From the NCBI GenBank assembly GCA_008000375.1, contig SMOI01000049.1, positions 93,724-157,723 on the forward strand: a stretch of 64,000 nt of DNA. The letters are read 5' to 3'. The stretch comes from Poteriospumella lacustris. Lineage: Eukaryota; Sar; Chrysophyceae; Chromulinales; Dinobryaceae. Positions 37,709 to 48,384 of this stretch are shown one piece after another. The notes under the pieces were generated by a model that saw only the letters and a program-made list of their open reading frames with translations, made no database searches and was not told where the DNA came from. The position numbers were made by a program, and so were the translations under genes. Position 1 is the first letter of the stretch, and every line of letters begins with the position of its first letter.

Positions 37709-40519
37709 ATGATCGTCCGTTGTGTTTGGGTCCTTTGCTGGCTTGGAATCGTGGCGGCATCGACTTTGACCAATGGCAACTGGACACTTACAAGTGCCCC
37801 ATTCGGACTGAACTGGGCTTCCATCGCCTCCGACAGCACCGGTCAGCACCTTTTAGCTGCCGCAGCCCACAACGGCGTCTACGTGTCCAACGATTACGGA
37901 CAGTCCTGGTCGCAAGCCTTAGCAAATGAATCCTTTGTGTGGTACCCAATGTCTATCGCCAATAACGGACAGCAAATGATCTCCGTGGCCGTCAACGACG
38001 CTGCCTACCGCTCCACCGACTACGGTGGCACGTGGGCGAAGCTGGAGAACTTCAACGCCAACGATATCACCAGCCTTGCCTGTTCAGAAACTGGGGGGAT
38101 ATGTTTGGCCTGTGCTTATGGAGGTAGCATATTCATCTCCACAGACAATGGCGACCACTGGGACCGCACCGCCTCCGCGCAGTCGAACTACCTCTCCGTC
38201 GCCACCAACGCTGCCGGTTCGATCTTCATCGCCGCGGCGGAATACGTGGGCATCTTCATCTCAACCGATGCTGGAAACACCTGGACAACGACATCGTTGA
38301 CACCTTCGTTGCCGTGGCTGCAGGTGGCCAGTGACGCGAGTGGTGAGATTCTGGTGGCGATGCCGAGGACGCAGGCGGTGTACGTCACGCTGGACGGCGG
38401 CGCCACTTGGAAGATCTCCGCCGCATTGGCCAATCTCGCGACGTCGATGGAATTCACCAACATGCACCTCGACCGCGACGGTGGACAGCTGGTCGTCGTG
38501 TCCAACGCGGGCACCGACCCGGTGTTTCTGTCGCAGGACAGCGGCGTCACCTGGTCCATCTTCTCCGAGGGCGTCAACTACCCGTGGCGCGGCATCTCCA
38601 CCGATGCGACCGGCCGCTACCTCGCGGCGATCACGCAGTTCGGCGGCGTGTACACGTACTCGATGCCCGTGCCGACGACGTGTCCGCCGGGCAAGGGCCT
38701 CAGCGGCTTCACGTGCGTCCCCTGCGGCTGCGAGGACTACAACAAGGGCGACTCGACCGTCTGCAAGCTCTGCCCCGACGACTCCGTCAGCTATACGCCC
38801 TACAGCGAGTGTACGCGCGTGTGCCACTACCCGTACCTGGTCACGATCGAGAACAGCGACACGTGCGTCGTCGACGAGACCGTCTCCTACGCCTGCACCC
38901 ACCTCTCCCTGCGCACGCCGCTGTGGATCCTGCTGCTCATCATCGTCTTCACGGCCGTGTGCATCTTCCTCAATCTGTACACGATCCACCGCCAAATCCT
39001 CGTGAAGCTGCCGTCGCAGTCGGCGCTGCAGGCGCTGAAGCAGCTGGACGGTGGAGGCCGCGGCAGCTCGCCCACCGTGTCGCCCGCCTCCTCCACCGCC
39101 GGCAAATTCTCGCGGAGCCTCACGAGTCAATCGTCGCGTGCCATGGCGGCCGCCTACGACGTCTCGTTCTACCTGCGCGTCGCGTTTCGCTCCGGCGTCC
39201 CCGCGCTGGACATGATGACGGACCTGCTGTACATCCTCAACTCGCAGTTCGCCGACACGACGATCTTCGTGCTCTGCATCCTCTGCTTCCTGCACCCCGT
39301 CGCCTTCATGGCGCGCGACTTCTGGCGCCTGAAGGACACGCCCAAGGCCATGCCGCACTTCTACGTGCTGCCGATTCCGTCGCCGATCTGGCACCTGTTC
39401 GACCGCGTCGACGACTTCTTCAAACTGGTCACCTTCTCGCTGCTGTGCCTGCCCTTCGTCGCCGTCAACGCCGTCACGTGGCTGCCCATGCTGCTGCTCA
39501 TGTTCCTGCTCTACTCGAACAAGATGTTCGCCTTCACGATGTACTCGAAGACGTGGTACGCGCTCTGGACCGGCGGCATCCTCCGGCCGCCCGCCGCTGC
39601 CGCCGCCGCTGTCGAAGAGGCCGCACCGGTGACGGACGGCGGCGCGGCACACGACGCGATGCCGGCGGTGGACGTCGAGTTCTTCAACGAGCAGTCGCTG
39701 TTCTGCGTGCTGCTGCAGTCGATCCCGCAGTTCTGTCTGCAGCTGTACAACGTCTACCGGCTGCACCAGCTGACGCCCATCGCGATCCTGTCGCTGTCCA
39801 CGTCGATGGTGGCGGCGCTCAACATCTTCTACCGCATCGTCTACTACCGCCTGCTGCTCAAGATGGACCTGAAGGACGTGCCCAACGTGCTCCTCGAGGT
39901 CAACCAGATCTGCGCCGCCGACACCACCGCCACCGCCACCGCCAGCGGCGGCGGCAGTGGCACCGGTGGCTCGCCTGGCGCCGACGGCGAAACGGTCGCC
40001 AATCCGCTCGCCGCCAGCGTCGACGGCGGCGACGGCGACAGCGACGCGGCGCAGACGACGCTGTCGATCGGCGTCGACGACGCCGTCGCGCCGCGGCGAA
40101 GCTTCTTCGACGCGCTGCGGTACACGTTCTCGGGCCAGCGGCCGTCGCAAGCGACCGCGGCGGGGCGCCAGAGCGTCGACATGAGCGTCTTCGCCGTCAC
40201 CGGCGCGCGCGGCGAACGCGTCGTGCTGCACCCCGCGGCGACTCGCCGGCCCAACGACGCCGCCGACACCGAAGCGCAGACGTTGCTCGTCGCCGACCTC
40301 GTCGAGACGCAGTGGCGTCAACGCTGGCGGGACGAAGAGCGCGCGCGCTGCGTCGCGGAGGTCGTCGCGACACTCGCGAGCGACGCGCGCCACCGACAAC
40401 TCGTCGCCGACGAAGTCGCTCGGCAGCTGCAGCTGCAACAGCAACAGCAACGGCAGCTGTCGCGAGACGCGCACACGGACACGACTGGCGGCGACACGGT
40501 CGATGCGCAGGGGACGTAG
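37709..40519 (+). CDS. Asp-box (sortilin/Ycf48-like) ectodomain joined to XK-like multi-pass membrane region
   Basis: A 936-aa single-exon surface protein. A signal peptide (MIVRCVWVLCWLGIVAAS) is followed by a beta-propeller-like ectodomain with six Asp-box repeats (SNDYGQSW, STDYGGTW, STDNGDHW, STDAGNTW, TLDGGATW, SQDSGVTW) spaced ~45-60 residues apart. A Cys-rich, growth-factor-receptor-like stretch (CPPGKGLSGFTCVPCGCEDY and on, ~328-395) leads into a membrane helix at ~405-425. After a Ser-rich loop come several more helices (~485-715), including LDMMTDLLYIL and LLQSIPQFCLQLY; the latter resembles the E/S-x-x-PQ-x-x-LQLY signature of XK-related lipid scramblases. The tail is Ala/Gln/Arg-rich and cytoplasmic. 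The XK relation is by motif only. Function unknown; perhaps a receptor coupled to membrane-lipid exposure. Confidence 0.8.
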   Translation: MIVRCVWVLCWLGIVAASTLTNGNWTLTSAPFGLNWASIASDSTGQHLLAAAAHNGVYVSNDYGQSWSQALANESFVWYPMSIANNGQQMISVAVNDAAYRSTDYGGTWAKLENFNANDITSLACSETGGICLACAYGGSIFISTDNGDHWDRTASAQSNYLSVATNAAGSIFIAAAEYVGIFISTDAGNTWTTTSLTPSLPWLQVASDASGEILVAMPRTQAVYVTLDGGATWKISAALANLATSMEFTNMHLDRDGGQLVVVSNAGTDPVFLSQDSGVTWSIFSEGVNYPWRGISTDATGRYLAAITQFGGVYTYSMPVPTTCPPGKGLSGFTCVPCGCEDYNKGDSTVCKLCPDDSVSYTPYSECTRVCHYPYLVTIENSDTCVVDETVSYACTHLSLRTPLWILLLIIVFTAVCIFLNLYTIHRQILVKLPSQSALQALKQLDGGGRGSSPTVSPASSTAGKFSRSLTSQSSRAMAAAYDVSFYLRVAFRSGVPALDMMTDLLYILNSQFADTTIFVLCILCFLHPVAFMARDFWRLKDTPKAMPHFYVLPIPSPIWHLFDRVDDFFKLVTFSLLCLPFVAVNAVTWLPMLLLMFLLYSNKMFAFTMYSKTWYALWTGGILRPPAAAAAAVEEAAPVTDGGAAHDAMPAVDVEFFNEQSLFCVLLQSIPQFCLQLYNVYRLHQLTPIAILSLSTSMVAALNIFYRIVYYRLLLKMDLKDVPNVLLEVNQICAADTTATATASGGGSGTGGSPGADGETVANPLAASVDGGDGDSDAAQTTLSIGVDDAVAPRRSFFDALRYTFSGQRPSQATAAGRQSVDMSVFAVTGARGERVVLHPAATRRPNDAADTEAQTLLVADLVETQWRQRWRDEERARCVAEVVATLASDARHRQLVADEVARQLQLQQQQQRQLSRDAHTDTTGGDTVDAQGT

Positions 40520-41124
40520 ACACCTCGTCTGTGTCGCCTGTGTCGCCTGTGTCGCGAGTGTGTCGCGTGTCGTTTGTGTGTCAGTGATGTACATATTTAT
40601 TGGATTTGTTTGCAGGTACTCGCTGAGGATGTGCACTGATCGCCAGTGTACCTCCCCCTCTCAGTTCTCAGAGTCGTTTCAGTTTTTGTGTCTCGTTAAG
40701 ACCCGCGGCGTGTCGCGTGTCGCGTCGCAGTGGTCGCCCGTTGTGGTGCTTCTTCGTAGTGTGCGTGTGCTGTGTGTCGCGGAGGGTTGCGCGGTGGTGA
40801 CACGGCGGGAGACCGCTCCGGCCACCCTCCGGCGACGCGGCTCGTGTTGTAGTTATGTGGCTTCATTCGCATTCCCATTCGTTCAGCAGGCGACGGGGCG
40901 GCGGTCAGGGTGTGGCGTCACCTGCGCCCGGCGCCGCGCCTCCCGTCGCTGTCGCTGTTGTAAGTTAAGTACACTTGTGTCTCGTTGTGTGTCTCGTTGG
41001 TGTGTCTCGTGGCGGTGAGGGCGTGTCGCAGTTGAACGCGGCGGGTTACAGCGGCCGGTTACAGCGGCCGGTTGCAGCGGCGGCCAACGCACCGACGAAA
41101 CAGACGACGGACGCAGCAGAGCGG
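40520..41124. other. Convergent intergenic region rich in tgtgtcgc words
   Basis: 605 bp, T/G-rich on the plus strand, with many copies of gtgtcgc. This is most likely the 3' UTR and flank of the Asp-box gene. No open frame with domain content. Confidence 0.55.
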
Positions 41125-41130
41125 CTACGA

Positions 41131-41165
<35 letters not shown>

Positions 41166-44100
41166 CGGCGGCCAGCGACTGCCGCACCGTCGCCTGCGCC
41201 TGCGCGAGCAGCAGCCGCAGCGCCGCCTGCCGCCGCGCCTCGTCGTCGTCGTCTGCGTCCGCCGCCGCGTCGCGTGCAGCGGCGGCGTCGCTGGCGTCGG
41301 CGGTGGCCGTCGCGGTGGCCGTCGCGGTGGCCGTCGCGGTCGACGCCAGCGCCGGAGCGGCGGAGGCGCGGCGCTGCGGCTTCAGCGGCGGCGGGGGCAG
41401 TCGCTTGCCACCCGCCACAGCGCTGTGGCTCTGGTCGAGATCCTTCGGGGCGGCGGCTGCAGCGCTGTGGGCGTCGCGCGAGGACGACTCCGCAGCCACC
41501 GCCACCGTTGAAGTTGAAGCTGCCACGGGGGCGGCTGTTGAAGTTGAAGTTGACGTTGAAGTTGGCGCGGGGCCTGCGGCGGCGGCGGCGGCGGCGGCCG
41601 ACGGGTGCAGCGGTGGCGGCGGCAGTGGCGACGGCGTCGCGAGAGTGTGTCGCCGCGTCTTCGGCTGCTGCTGCAGCTGCTGCGTCGCGTCGTGGTACCA
41701 CGACGGCGGCTGTGTCGCAGGCTGTGTCGCTGGCTGTGTCGCTGGCTGCGTCGCTGGCTGTGTCGCTGGCTGTGTCGCTGGCTGTGTCGCTGGCTGTGTC
41801 GCTGGCTGTGTCGCGGGCTGTGTCGCTGGCTGTGTCGCTGGCTGTGTCGCGGGCTGTGTCGCGGGCTGTGTCGCCGACGCCATCGCGGCGCTGCTGGAGG
41901 CCGCCGGTGACGCTGCTTCAGCGACGGCCACCGTGGCCTGTGGCGGTGGCCGTGTCGCGGGGGCAGCCACCGTGGTGACGGTCGGTGGCGCGACACGCGT
42001 CGTCGCCCACGACGGCGGCGCCGCCTGTGTCACTGTCGCTGGCTGTGTCGCCGTGGGCGTCACAGACGTTGGATGTGTCGCGGCGGCTGTCGCTGGTGTC
42101 GCGGGGACGGCGGCGGTGGCGACGACGGTGGCGGCGGGAGGCAGCTTCGGCGGCGGAGGCGGCGGTCGTCCGGCGGGTCGCGTCGCGGTGGGCGCCGCGA
42201 GGGGCAGCGGTGGCGTGTCGCCATGTGTCTCGACAGCGACGGGCGGCGTCTCCGCCGGCGTCGCGGGTGTCGCGGGGTCTCCGGCCGCGAGGCGCCGTCC
42301 CTGGCGGCGTCCGGTGTCGCGTCCTGCGTCGCGGTGCCCGAGCGGCGTCGCGCGGGTCGCGGCGGTGGCGCCCCGGCGGCTGCAGCGTCGCCGTCGGCGT
42401 CGGTGGCGTCGCAACAGGCGGCGGCGGTGGCGGCGGCGTGTTGGCGTAGCTGAGGCTGGCGCCGAGCAGCGACGCGCGCCGCGCGGCCAGCGAGCGGTTG
42501 CACAGCTCCGTCGCGAGCAGCGTCGCGGCGAGGCGCTCGCCGTCGCTGAGCGACGCGTTCGGCTGCTCGTCGCCGCCCGCCGCGTCGCTGTGCTTCCCGC
42601 TGCCGCCGCTGCTGCTGGCGAAAGGTGTCGCGGTGTCGCCGGCGACGAGCCACAGCGCCGCCAGCGACGCCGGCCGCGACTGCCACGTCCACCGGGCGCC
42701 GGTGACGAAGCAGCGCGACGCCGACCGCTGCGACCCGCCGCCGCCCGCCGCATTCGCCGCGACCGCCGCCGCGACACCCGCCGCCGCGCCGGGCGACACG
42801 ACGTCCCACACGAGGCGCAGCGCCGCGGCGCAGCCGCTGTGCCCCGCCAACAGCCCGACGCCGTCGCCTCCACCGCCACCGCCGCCGCCGCCGCCGCCGT
42901 CGGCGTCGAGGCGCGGCCGGCGCCGCAGCAGCTGGTGCACGACCTCCTCGCACAGACACAGCCACGCGCGGCGCTGCCGGTCGCTCAGCCCCGTCGCGAC
43001 GCGCAGCTTGCACAGGAAGCGCAGCGTGTCGTAGAGGTGCGGCGCGCAGCGCAGGCCCGACACGTACAGCGCCTCGCCCCACGTCGGCAGCACCTGCGCC
43101 GCGTCCGTCAGACGCAGAAACGCCTGCCACTGCGCCACCACCAGCGTCTCCGGCGTCTCCGGCGTCTCCGGCGGCTCCTGTGTCGCCTGTGTCGCCGGTG
43201 TCGCGGTGGCGTCACAGGCGGCGGCCGCGTCGGGGTCGCGCGTGAGCAGCGCGGGCGCCTGGACGCGGATCCAGTCGCGCAGCCGGTCGCAGTCGTCGAG
43301 GATCTGCGCGAGGCCGCGCGCGCTGAAGCCGCCGCCGCTGCGCACGTGGCCCGCGGCGACGGCGACGAGCCGCTGCCAGTAGAGCGCGACACACAGGCGA
43401 CACACCTCGCGCACGAAGCGCCGCTGGAGGAACGTGGGCAGCGCCGCGACGACGTAGGCGGCCCAGCTGTGCACGTGGTTGAGCCAGGCGGCCGCGAGGA
43501 TGCCGCCCAGCCACCCGTCGACGCGCTCGTCGAACAGCGACGTCAGCAGCGCGCTGCGCTCGCCGCGGCAGCGCTGCAGCAGCGCGTCCATCGCGCCGCG
43601 GGCCGAGGCGTCGCAGGCGAGACGAAACGCCTCCAGCTCCGACGGCGGCACGCGGATCGTCTGCGCCGACGCGGCGGGCGGCGCGTCCGTCGTCGTCGTC
43701 GTCGTCGTCGCCGGTGGCGGCGGCGTCGGCTGCGTCGCAGGCGACGCGTCGCCGTCCACCGCCGCCGCGTCAGGTGCTGGCGCCCCGACCGTCGCAGAGG
43801 CAGCGGCGGCGGCCGCGGCCGCGGCGCCGGTGACGTGGGCGCTGTGCCGTGCGGCGAGGGAGGCGGGCAGCGCCGCGACGGTGAACGTGGCGTCGCGCAG
43901 CAGCGTCGCGGGGTGGTGGATCGTGCGCGCGGCGACGTCGACGGCGATGGACGCGGCGGCGCGCTGCCAGTGGTAGACGCTGTCGATGTGCTGCAGCACC
44001 GTCGCCTCGTCGTACGCGGCGAAGGCGTCGCCCGTGGCGTGTTCGGTGAGGTGGTCGACGACCGCGAGCAGCTGCGTCGAGAGCAGCTTCTGCGTCACGA

Positions 44101-45195
44101 GCAGGAACAGCGCCGGCGTCGACAGATGGTGCTGCACGAGCAGCAGCGACGTCACGAAGAGCGAGATGCCGTCGTGGAGCTTGCGGCATCGCTCGACGGG
44201 GCTGTAGCTCGGCAGCTGTTCGAAGAAGATGTCGACGCGGCGGAGACCCAAATTCAGCAGCGACGAGATCACGTCGCCGAACGTGAACAGCGACCGCTGC
44301 AGCGCCTGGGCAAAGGCCCGTGGCACGAACGGGAAGCGTTCGAGGTCGTCGAGGCGGTGCAGGAACTCGAGGGCGTAGCACAGGGCTTTCTCGCCGAGCA
44401 GTTCGAAGTGTCGCTCGGCGAGGCCCGGCAGGTACAGCAGCTCCAGCGCCACGCGGCCCTTCAGAATGTCGCTGTAGCGCTTCACGTAGTTGCTACAGAC
44501 GCGCGTGGAGGGGATGGGTTAAGCGAGGGAGAGAGAGAGGCGAAGGGTGCTTACCGCGCGTGCGCGATGATCTTCGGCGACCGCGTCGCCATTTCGAGCT
44601 CGGCGTCCTCGCAGACGCGGACGAACTCCTCGAGCACGTGGATGGCGGCCCGCAGCAACGCAGAGCTGTCGTTGCGCAGCTTGTGGGCTTGCGACTCGTC
44701 GGTGGAGATGTGGAAGCCCTCGTCGATGCGGTCGAGGATCCACTTGTTCTGGTCGCGCTCGTGCAGCGTCAGCAGCACCTGGAACGACTTCGTGCGGAAC
44801 GACACGCGGTCCGCGCGGATATCGGCCAACAGCTCGTCGACAGAGTACAAGCGACGCTTGCCCTCCAAGATGCCGATCCATTCGCGTCGCTCTTGGTCGT
44901 TGCCCGCGCTCAGTTCGACTTTGAACTTGCCGGCCGCCATGAACGACAAGACGAAGACTTTGGCGGCGACGGACTCGACGGACCTCACCTCTGCCAGGTC
45001 GAAGGTCTCGGCGGCATCGTCTCCGTTGTCCTTTTGCGCCTGCGAGTGCCAATAGCGAAGGTAGTTGCGATCGGTGGCGAAATAGCGGTTGACCCAGATG
45101 CCCTTGCTGGTCTTCTTCTGCAGGTAACCGGCTTTGTCGATGTCGTTGATGATGGTCGCCACCTCGCCTTCACTGGGACCGCTTTCCTCCATCAT
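41125..45195 (-). CDS. PH-domain protein with long helical (exocyst/CATCHR-like?) body; frame break near the Ala/Thr/Pro-rich C-terminus
   Basis: Exon 1 (45195-44555) and exon 2 (from 44492) are joined over a 62-nt intron (GTAAG...TGTAG). Residues ~10-110 are a PH domain (KAGYLQKKTSKGIWVNRYFA, ending DQERREWIGILEG). A helix-rich body of ~600 residues follows with amphipathic segments such as GFSARGLAQILDDCDRLRDW; the pattern recalls Sec6/exocyst-type rods, but this is weak. The body frame is clearly coding to SYANT-poly-Pro at ~42,430; it then degrades and stops at 41918. A second frame takes over between ~42,430 and ~42,270 and gives a Pro/Ala/Thr-rich tail with 14 TQPA repeats and a charged helical end (EARRQAALRLLLAQAQATVR), stopping at 41125. 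No consensus intron explains the switch; a one-base assembly error is likely. If the first frame is right, the gene ends at 41918. Confidence 0.65.
41293..41341. repeat. 12-bp tandem repeat (gtggccgtcgcg), about four copies
   Basis: Copies are near identical and encode alternating Thr-Ala in the proposed minus-strand C-terminal tail. Confidence 0.8.
41708..41875. repeat. 12-bp tandem repeat (ggctgtgtcgct), about 14 copies
   Basis: A minisatellite of 12-bp units with a few g/t variants. On the minus strand in the tail frame it reads TQPA repeated 14 times. The unit contains the gtgtcgc word that is also abundant in introns and 3' flanks of plus-strand genes nearby. Confidence 0.9.
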
Positions 45196-45736
45196 CGTAG
45201 CCAACCGTACGATTGATAATCCTCGTTCGATGGACCGTTGATGCGGTCGATGACTCGTCTCACCACAACTGCGACGCCGAGAGAGATACACACAAACACA
45301 CTCAGTCGCCGCTCAATGCTCCGCAGCAGTCTCTGTCTCCTACGACGGTTTGTGTGCCTGGTATGCCCACGGGTCGTCGTTCCCTTGACGTTATCGAACA
45401 TTTCCATTGGCCCTTTGGCCTCGCGCGGCGGTGCCCGTCGGGCACAACGTAGCGGACCAACCACCACGATAATACATCATATACTACATATAGCTCACAT
45501 GATAATAAGTACTAATGTCAGTATGACGATGGCGCTTTGCATGATGACGACGACAGGTCCATGTCGCTCGGCGGTCGTCGGAGCTTCTCTGATCGGTCTC
45601 ATTTCGTTGCATATTGTTGGGGCCTCGGATGGATTCTTGCCTGAGGACATCCTAATAGTGGCTACGAATAGCCGAGAAGTGCAGTGGAGCCTGAGATTGA
45701 GCGTAGATCGGAAGTATTTCGTGGAACCGTCGCACG
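45196..45736. promoter_or_regulatory. Divergent promoter region, PH-rod and GT54 genes
   Basis: 541 bp between outward-facing starts. A plus-strand frame from 45238 enters the GT54 gene out of frame and is not coding. Confidence 0.45.
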
Positions 45737-47197
45737 ATGCCGCTCAACAGCAGTGGAAGCTCGTCGTCAGTTGGGGCCCGGCGAGGCGGCTCGTCGAATT
45801 TGCTGGTGATGGTCGGTTTGGTTGCAGTGGTGATGTTCATGGCGATCTTCAGCATCCATTCTTCGTTCAGCTGGCACGAAATGGACGAGAAAGCGACCGC
45901 GTCGGTGGTGACGAAGACGAGCCACGAGGATTTCAAACGGCTGATGGACCAAACGAAGCAGCTTCTCAACGACATGGCGGCTGCCAATTCCACTCTCACA
46001 TTAGACACCTTACGGGACTTCAAGGCGCTGACGTTGGAAGAGAAGCGCATGGGCGAGCAGAACGAGGCGCTGGAGCGCGAGGTGGATCGGCTGGAGACCG
46101 CCTTGACGCACTGTTTGAAGGGCAAATACGACGCGGAAACGTCGTTAGACACGTGCAAGCGAGAGTTCAAGGATTATCAGGTCGTGTACAACAAAGACAC
46201 GTCCTCCGCCGCCACGAAAACGGTCAAATGCCCCGACGTTCCGGTGAACGTCGAGCCGCCCCAACCGCCACCCGCTGTCGTCGACGAGACGAAATGGCTG
46301 GTGATTGGCATCCCCACGGTCGCCCGTCGCAACGACTTGGACTATCTGTTGAAGACGCTGGCGGCGATGGTGGACCAGCTGCCGCTGGACCGCGACGACC
46401 CGCTGTACCGCCGCGTGCTGGTGCACGTGATCAACATGCAGGTCAACAGCGACCCGCACCACCGCCACGTCGTCTTCGACCAAGCCAAGGGCCTCTATGG
46501 CCCCGGCTCGGGCTCCCCCTATGCGCCGTACTTCAAGTTCAGCGAGCTGTTGGCGAGTGAAGTGGAGGCGGACCCGGTGCCCGGCCGCACGCCGCAGAAC
46601 GACCCCGGCACACCGAACGTGCCGGGTTTCCTCGTGCGTCGCCAGACGCGGAACATCGCCTACGTCATGCAGCGATCGCTGCGCCTGGCAAAGTTCTACC
46701 TGTTCCTGGAGGACGACATGATGCTCTGTCCGCAGGGCTTCCACGCCATCGAGTATCTCCTGCGGAAGGCGTCGCGCTACCACCCGCACTGGCTGGCCAT
46801 CCGCGCCTCGTACGGCATGAACGGCATCTTCATGCACGACGAAGACCTGGCCACCTTCGCCGCTTACCTCTTGAAGCATCAGAAGCGACGGCCGCCGGAC
46901 CATTTGGTCGTCGAGTGGTACGCGGGCGAGACGCCCGAGGCCGCGGCGCACAAGCGACAGCGCAAGAACGTCGGTTTCAAGTTCAACCTCTTCGACCATT
47001 TGGGCGTCATCTCCACGCTACGGTCCCAGCAACAGACGTCGTTTCCGCGCTGTTACGACCTGTTGATCGAGCCGACGGTCTTCCAGGTCGAGGCGTACAG
47101 CCCCGTCGACTGTCCGCGCGACGACGTTTGGCCCTGCGCCAACACGCAGCAGCCGCCGGAGCGCGTCCTCATCGATTGGGCCAAGGTCACGCGGTAG
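45737..47197 (+). CDS. GT54 glycosyltransferase, MGAT4-like (N-acetylglucosaminyltransferase IV)
   Basis: A 486-aa type II Golgi membrane protein: short cytoplasmic tail, membrane anchor at ~21-40 (NLLVMVGLVAVVMFMAIFSI), a coiled-coil stem (~60-140, EQNEALEREVDRLETALTH) and a luminal catalytic domain. The domain opens with WLVIGIPTVARRNDLDYLL, the conserved start of GT54/MGAT4, and holds the acidic metal/UDP-sugar motif YLFLEDDMMLCPQGF and a closing KFNLFDHLGVISTL. In animals MGAT4 adds a beta-1,4 GlcNAc branch to the alpha-1,3 mannose arm of N-glycans; the substrate in this organism may differ. Conserved Cys in the C-terminal region (CYDLL, CPRDDVWPC) suggest disulfides. Single exon. The PDI, carboxypeptidase and this gene all point to an active secretory pathway. 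Confidence 0.88.
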   Translation: MPLNSSGSSSSVGARRGGSSNLLVMVGLVAVVMFMAIFSIHSSFSWHEMDEKATASVVTKTSHEDFKRLMDQTKQLLNDMAAANSTLTLDTLRDFKALTLEEKRMGEQNEALEREVDRLETALTHCLKGKYDAETSLDTCKREFKDYQVVYNKDTSSAATKTVKCPDVPVNVEPPQPPPAVVDETKWLVIGIPTVARRNDLDYLLKTLAAMVDQLPLDRDDPLYRRVLVHVINMQVNSDPHHRHVVFDQAKGLYGPGSGSPYAPYFKFSELLASEVEADPVPGRTPQNDPGTPNVPGFLVRRQTRNIAYVMQRSLRLAKFYLFLEDDMMLCPQGFHAIEYLLRKASRYHPHWLAIRASYGMNGIFMHDEDLATFAAYLLKHQKRRPPDHLVVEWYAGETPEAAAHKRQRKNVGFKFNLFDHLGVISTLRSQQQTSFPRCYDLLIEPTVFQVEAYSPVDCPRDDVWPCANTQQPPERVLIDWAKVTR

Positions 47198-47591
47198 ATA
47201 CCGCCCCCTCCTGTGCCCTGTCCCCCTGTGTAGTGTGTAGCCTGTGTCTTGTGTATCTGTTGCCGTTCCGTCTGACTACGACGCCTCCCACCGCGACGAA
47301 TCAAAACACGAAACGGCCGCCGCCGCAGAGCGAGGGAGTGATGAAGCGAGTTCTGCCGCACACGCGTCGGCCGCCGTGTGCGCCACAGACGCGTTGCGAG
47401 CGGTGGCAGCGCACGGCGGCGCGGCGGCGGCGGCGGCAGGTCAAAATACAGACGCGAGGGGGGCGGGTGTCTACTGAGGCGGCGCCGCTGCCACGAACGG
47501 CGCCCGCGACGCGAAAGGCAAAAACAAATCTCTGAAAGCAATAGGGGGGAGGGACCGCACAGCACAGCACAGTACAGCACAGGCAAAACGC
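47198..47591. other. Convergent intergenic region with skew switch
   Basis: T/G-rich on the plus strand to about 47,280, then A-rich to 47,591. No gene. Confidence 0.55.
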
Positions 47592-48384
47592 TTATGCGAA
47601 GTGGGCCGCGACGTCGGCGAAGACTTCGGCCTCCGAGCGGTTGGAGTCGACCTGGCGGACCTTGTCCAACGTGCGGAAGTGCTCGATGATGGGTCTCGTC
47701 TGGTTCTCGTAGGTCACGAGGCGCTTTTGAATCGTCTCGGCGTTATCATCGGTACGACCGGAGGTCTTGCCACGCTCCAAGAGACGCTCGACGACGACCT
47801 CGTTGGGGCAGTCCAAGAACAGCAGGAAGAGCACCTCCGCCACGTTCTCCATCTCCTTGTTCCAGCACTCCAAGTTCATCAAGTCGCGAGGGAAGCCATC
47901 GACCAAGAACTTGTCGGTGCTGCTGCTGTCCATCGCCTTGCGCAAGAGGCCCACGGTCACTTCGGCGGGGACGATCTTGCCCTCTTTGATGTACGTGTTG
48001 ATCATGTCCGCCAGCTCAGAGCCGGACTCGCGCTCCGCACGCAACAAATCACCAGCGCTCAAGTGCTCGTAGTTGAACTGCTCCTTGATTCTGGCACAGT
48101 TGGTGCCCTTGCCGCTGCCAGGACCGCCCAACACGAAGACAACTGCTCAGCGACAGCAGCATCGACGATGAGACCACAACAGTTGAACCGCATACAAGCA
48201 ATCATCAACACTCACCCTTGTACTTGGGCTTGACCTCCGCCGCAGCAGGGGCAGTCGGGGCAGGGGCAGGAGGAGGAGTCTGCGCTTGTTGCTCGGCAGG
48301 AGTCGCCTCCGCCTTCGCCGTCTTCGCCGCCAAATCAGTGGTTGACTTTGAACCACCAGCTCCCATCTCGTCTTTGCTGTCCAT
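47592..48384 (-). CDS. UMP/CMP kinase (adenylate-kinase superfamily)
   Basis: Two exons (48384-48216, 48142-47592) with a 73-nt intron (GTGAG...GAGCAG) give 239 aa. It would phosphorylate UMP and CMP (and dCMP) with ATP in pyrimidine nucleotide synthesis. The splice rebuilds VVFVLGGPGSGKGTNC, the Walker A P-loop. Further motifs are HLSAGDLLRAE (NMP-binding), FLVDGFPRDLMNLECW, and the short LID ERGKTSGRTDDN, whose RGKxSGRxDDN form separates UMP/CMP kinases from long-LID adenylate kinases. An extra ~58-residue N-terminal Ala/Pro/Gln-rich extension (MDSKDEMGAGGSK and on) precedes the core; it begins with a Gly/Ser stretch but not with a myristoylation site. Confident in function. Confidence 0.95.

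Noticed and set aside
38261-40636. 791-codon minus-strand and overlapping 726-codon plus-strand frames
   Set aside because: Arg/His/Ala/Val-rich shadows of the Asp-box membrane protein gene.
41072-45055. 1,327-codon plus-strand frame
   Set aside because: Shadow of the minus-strand PH-rod gene in GC-rich DNA; Ala/Arg/Gly/Val strings, with Cys-Val-Ala-Gly repeats from the 12-bp minisatellite.
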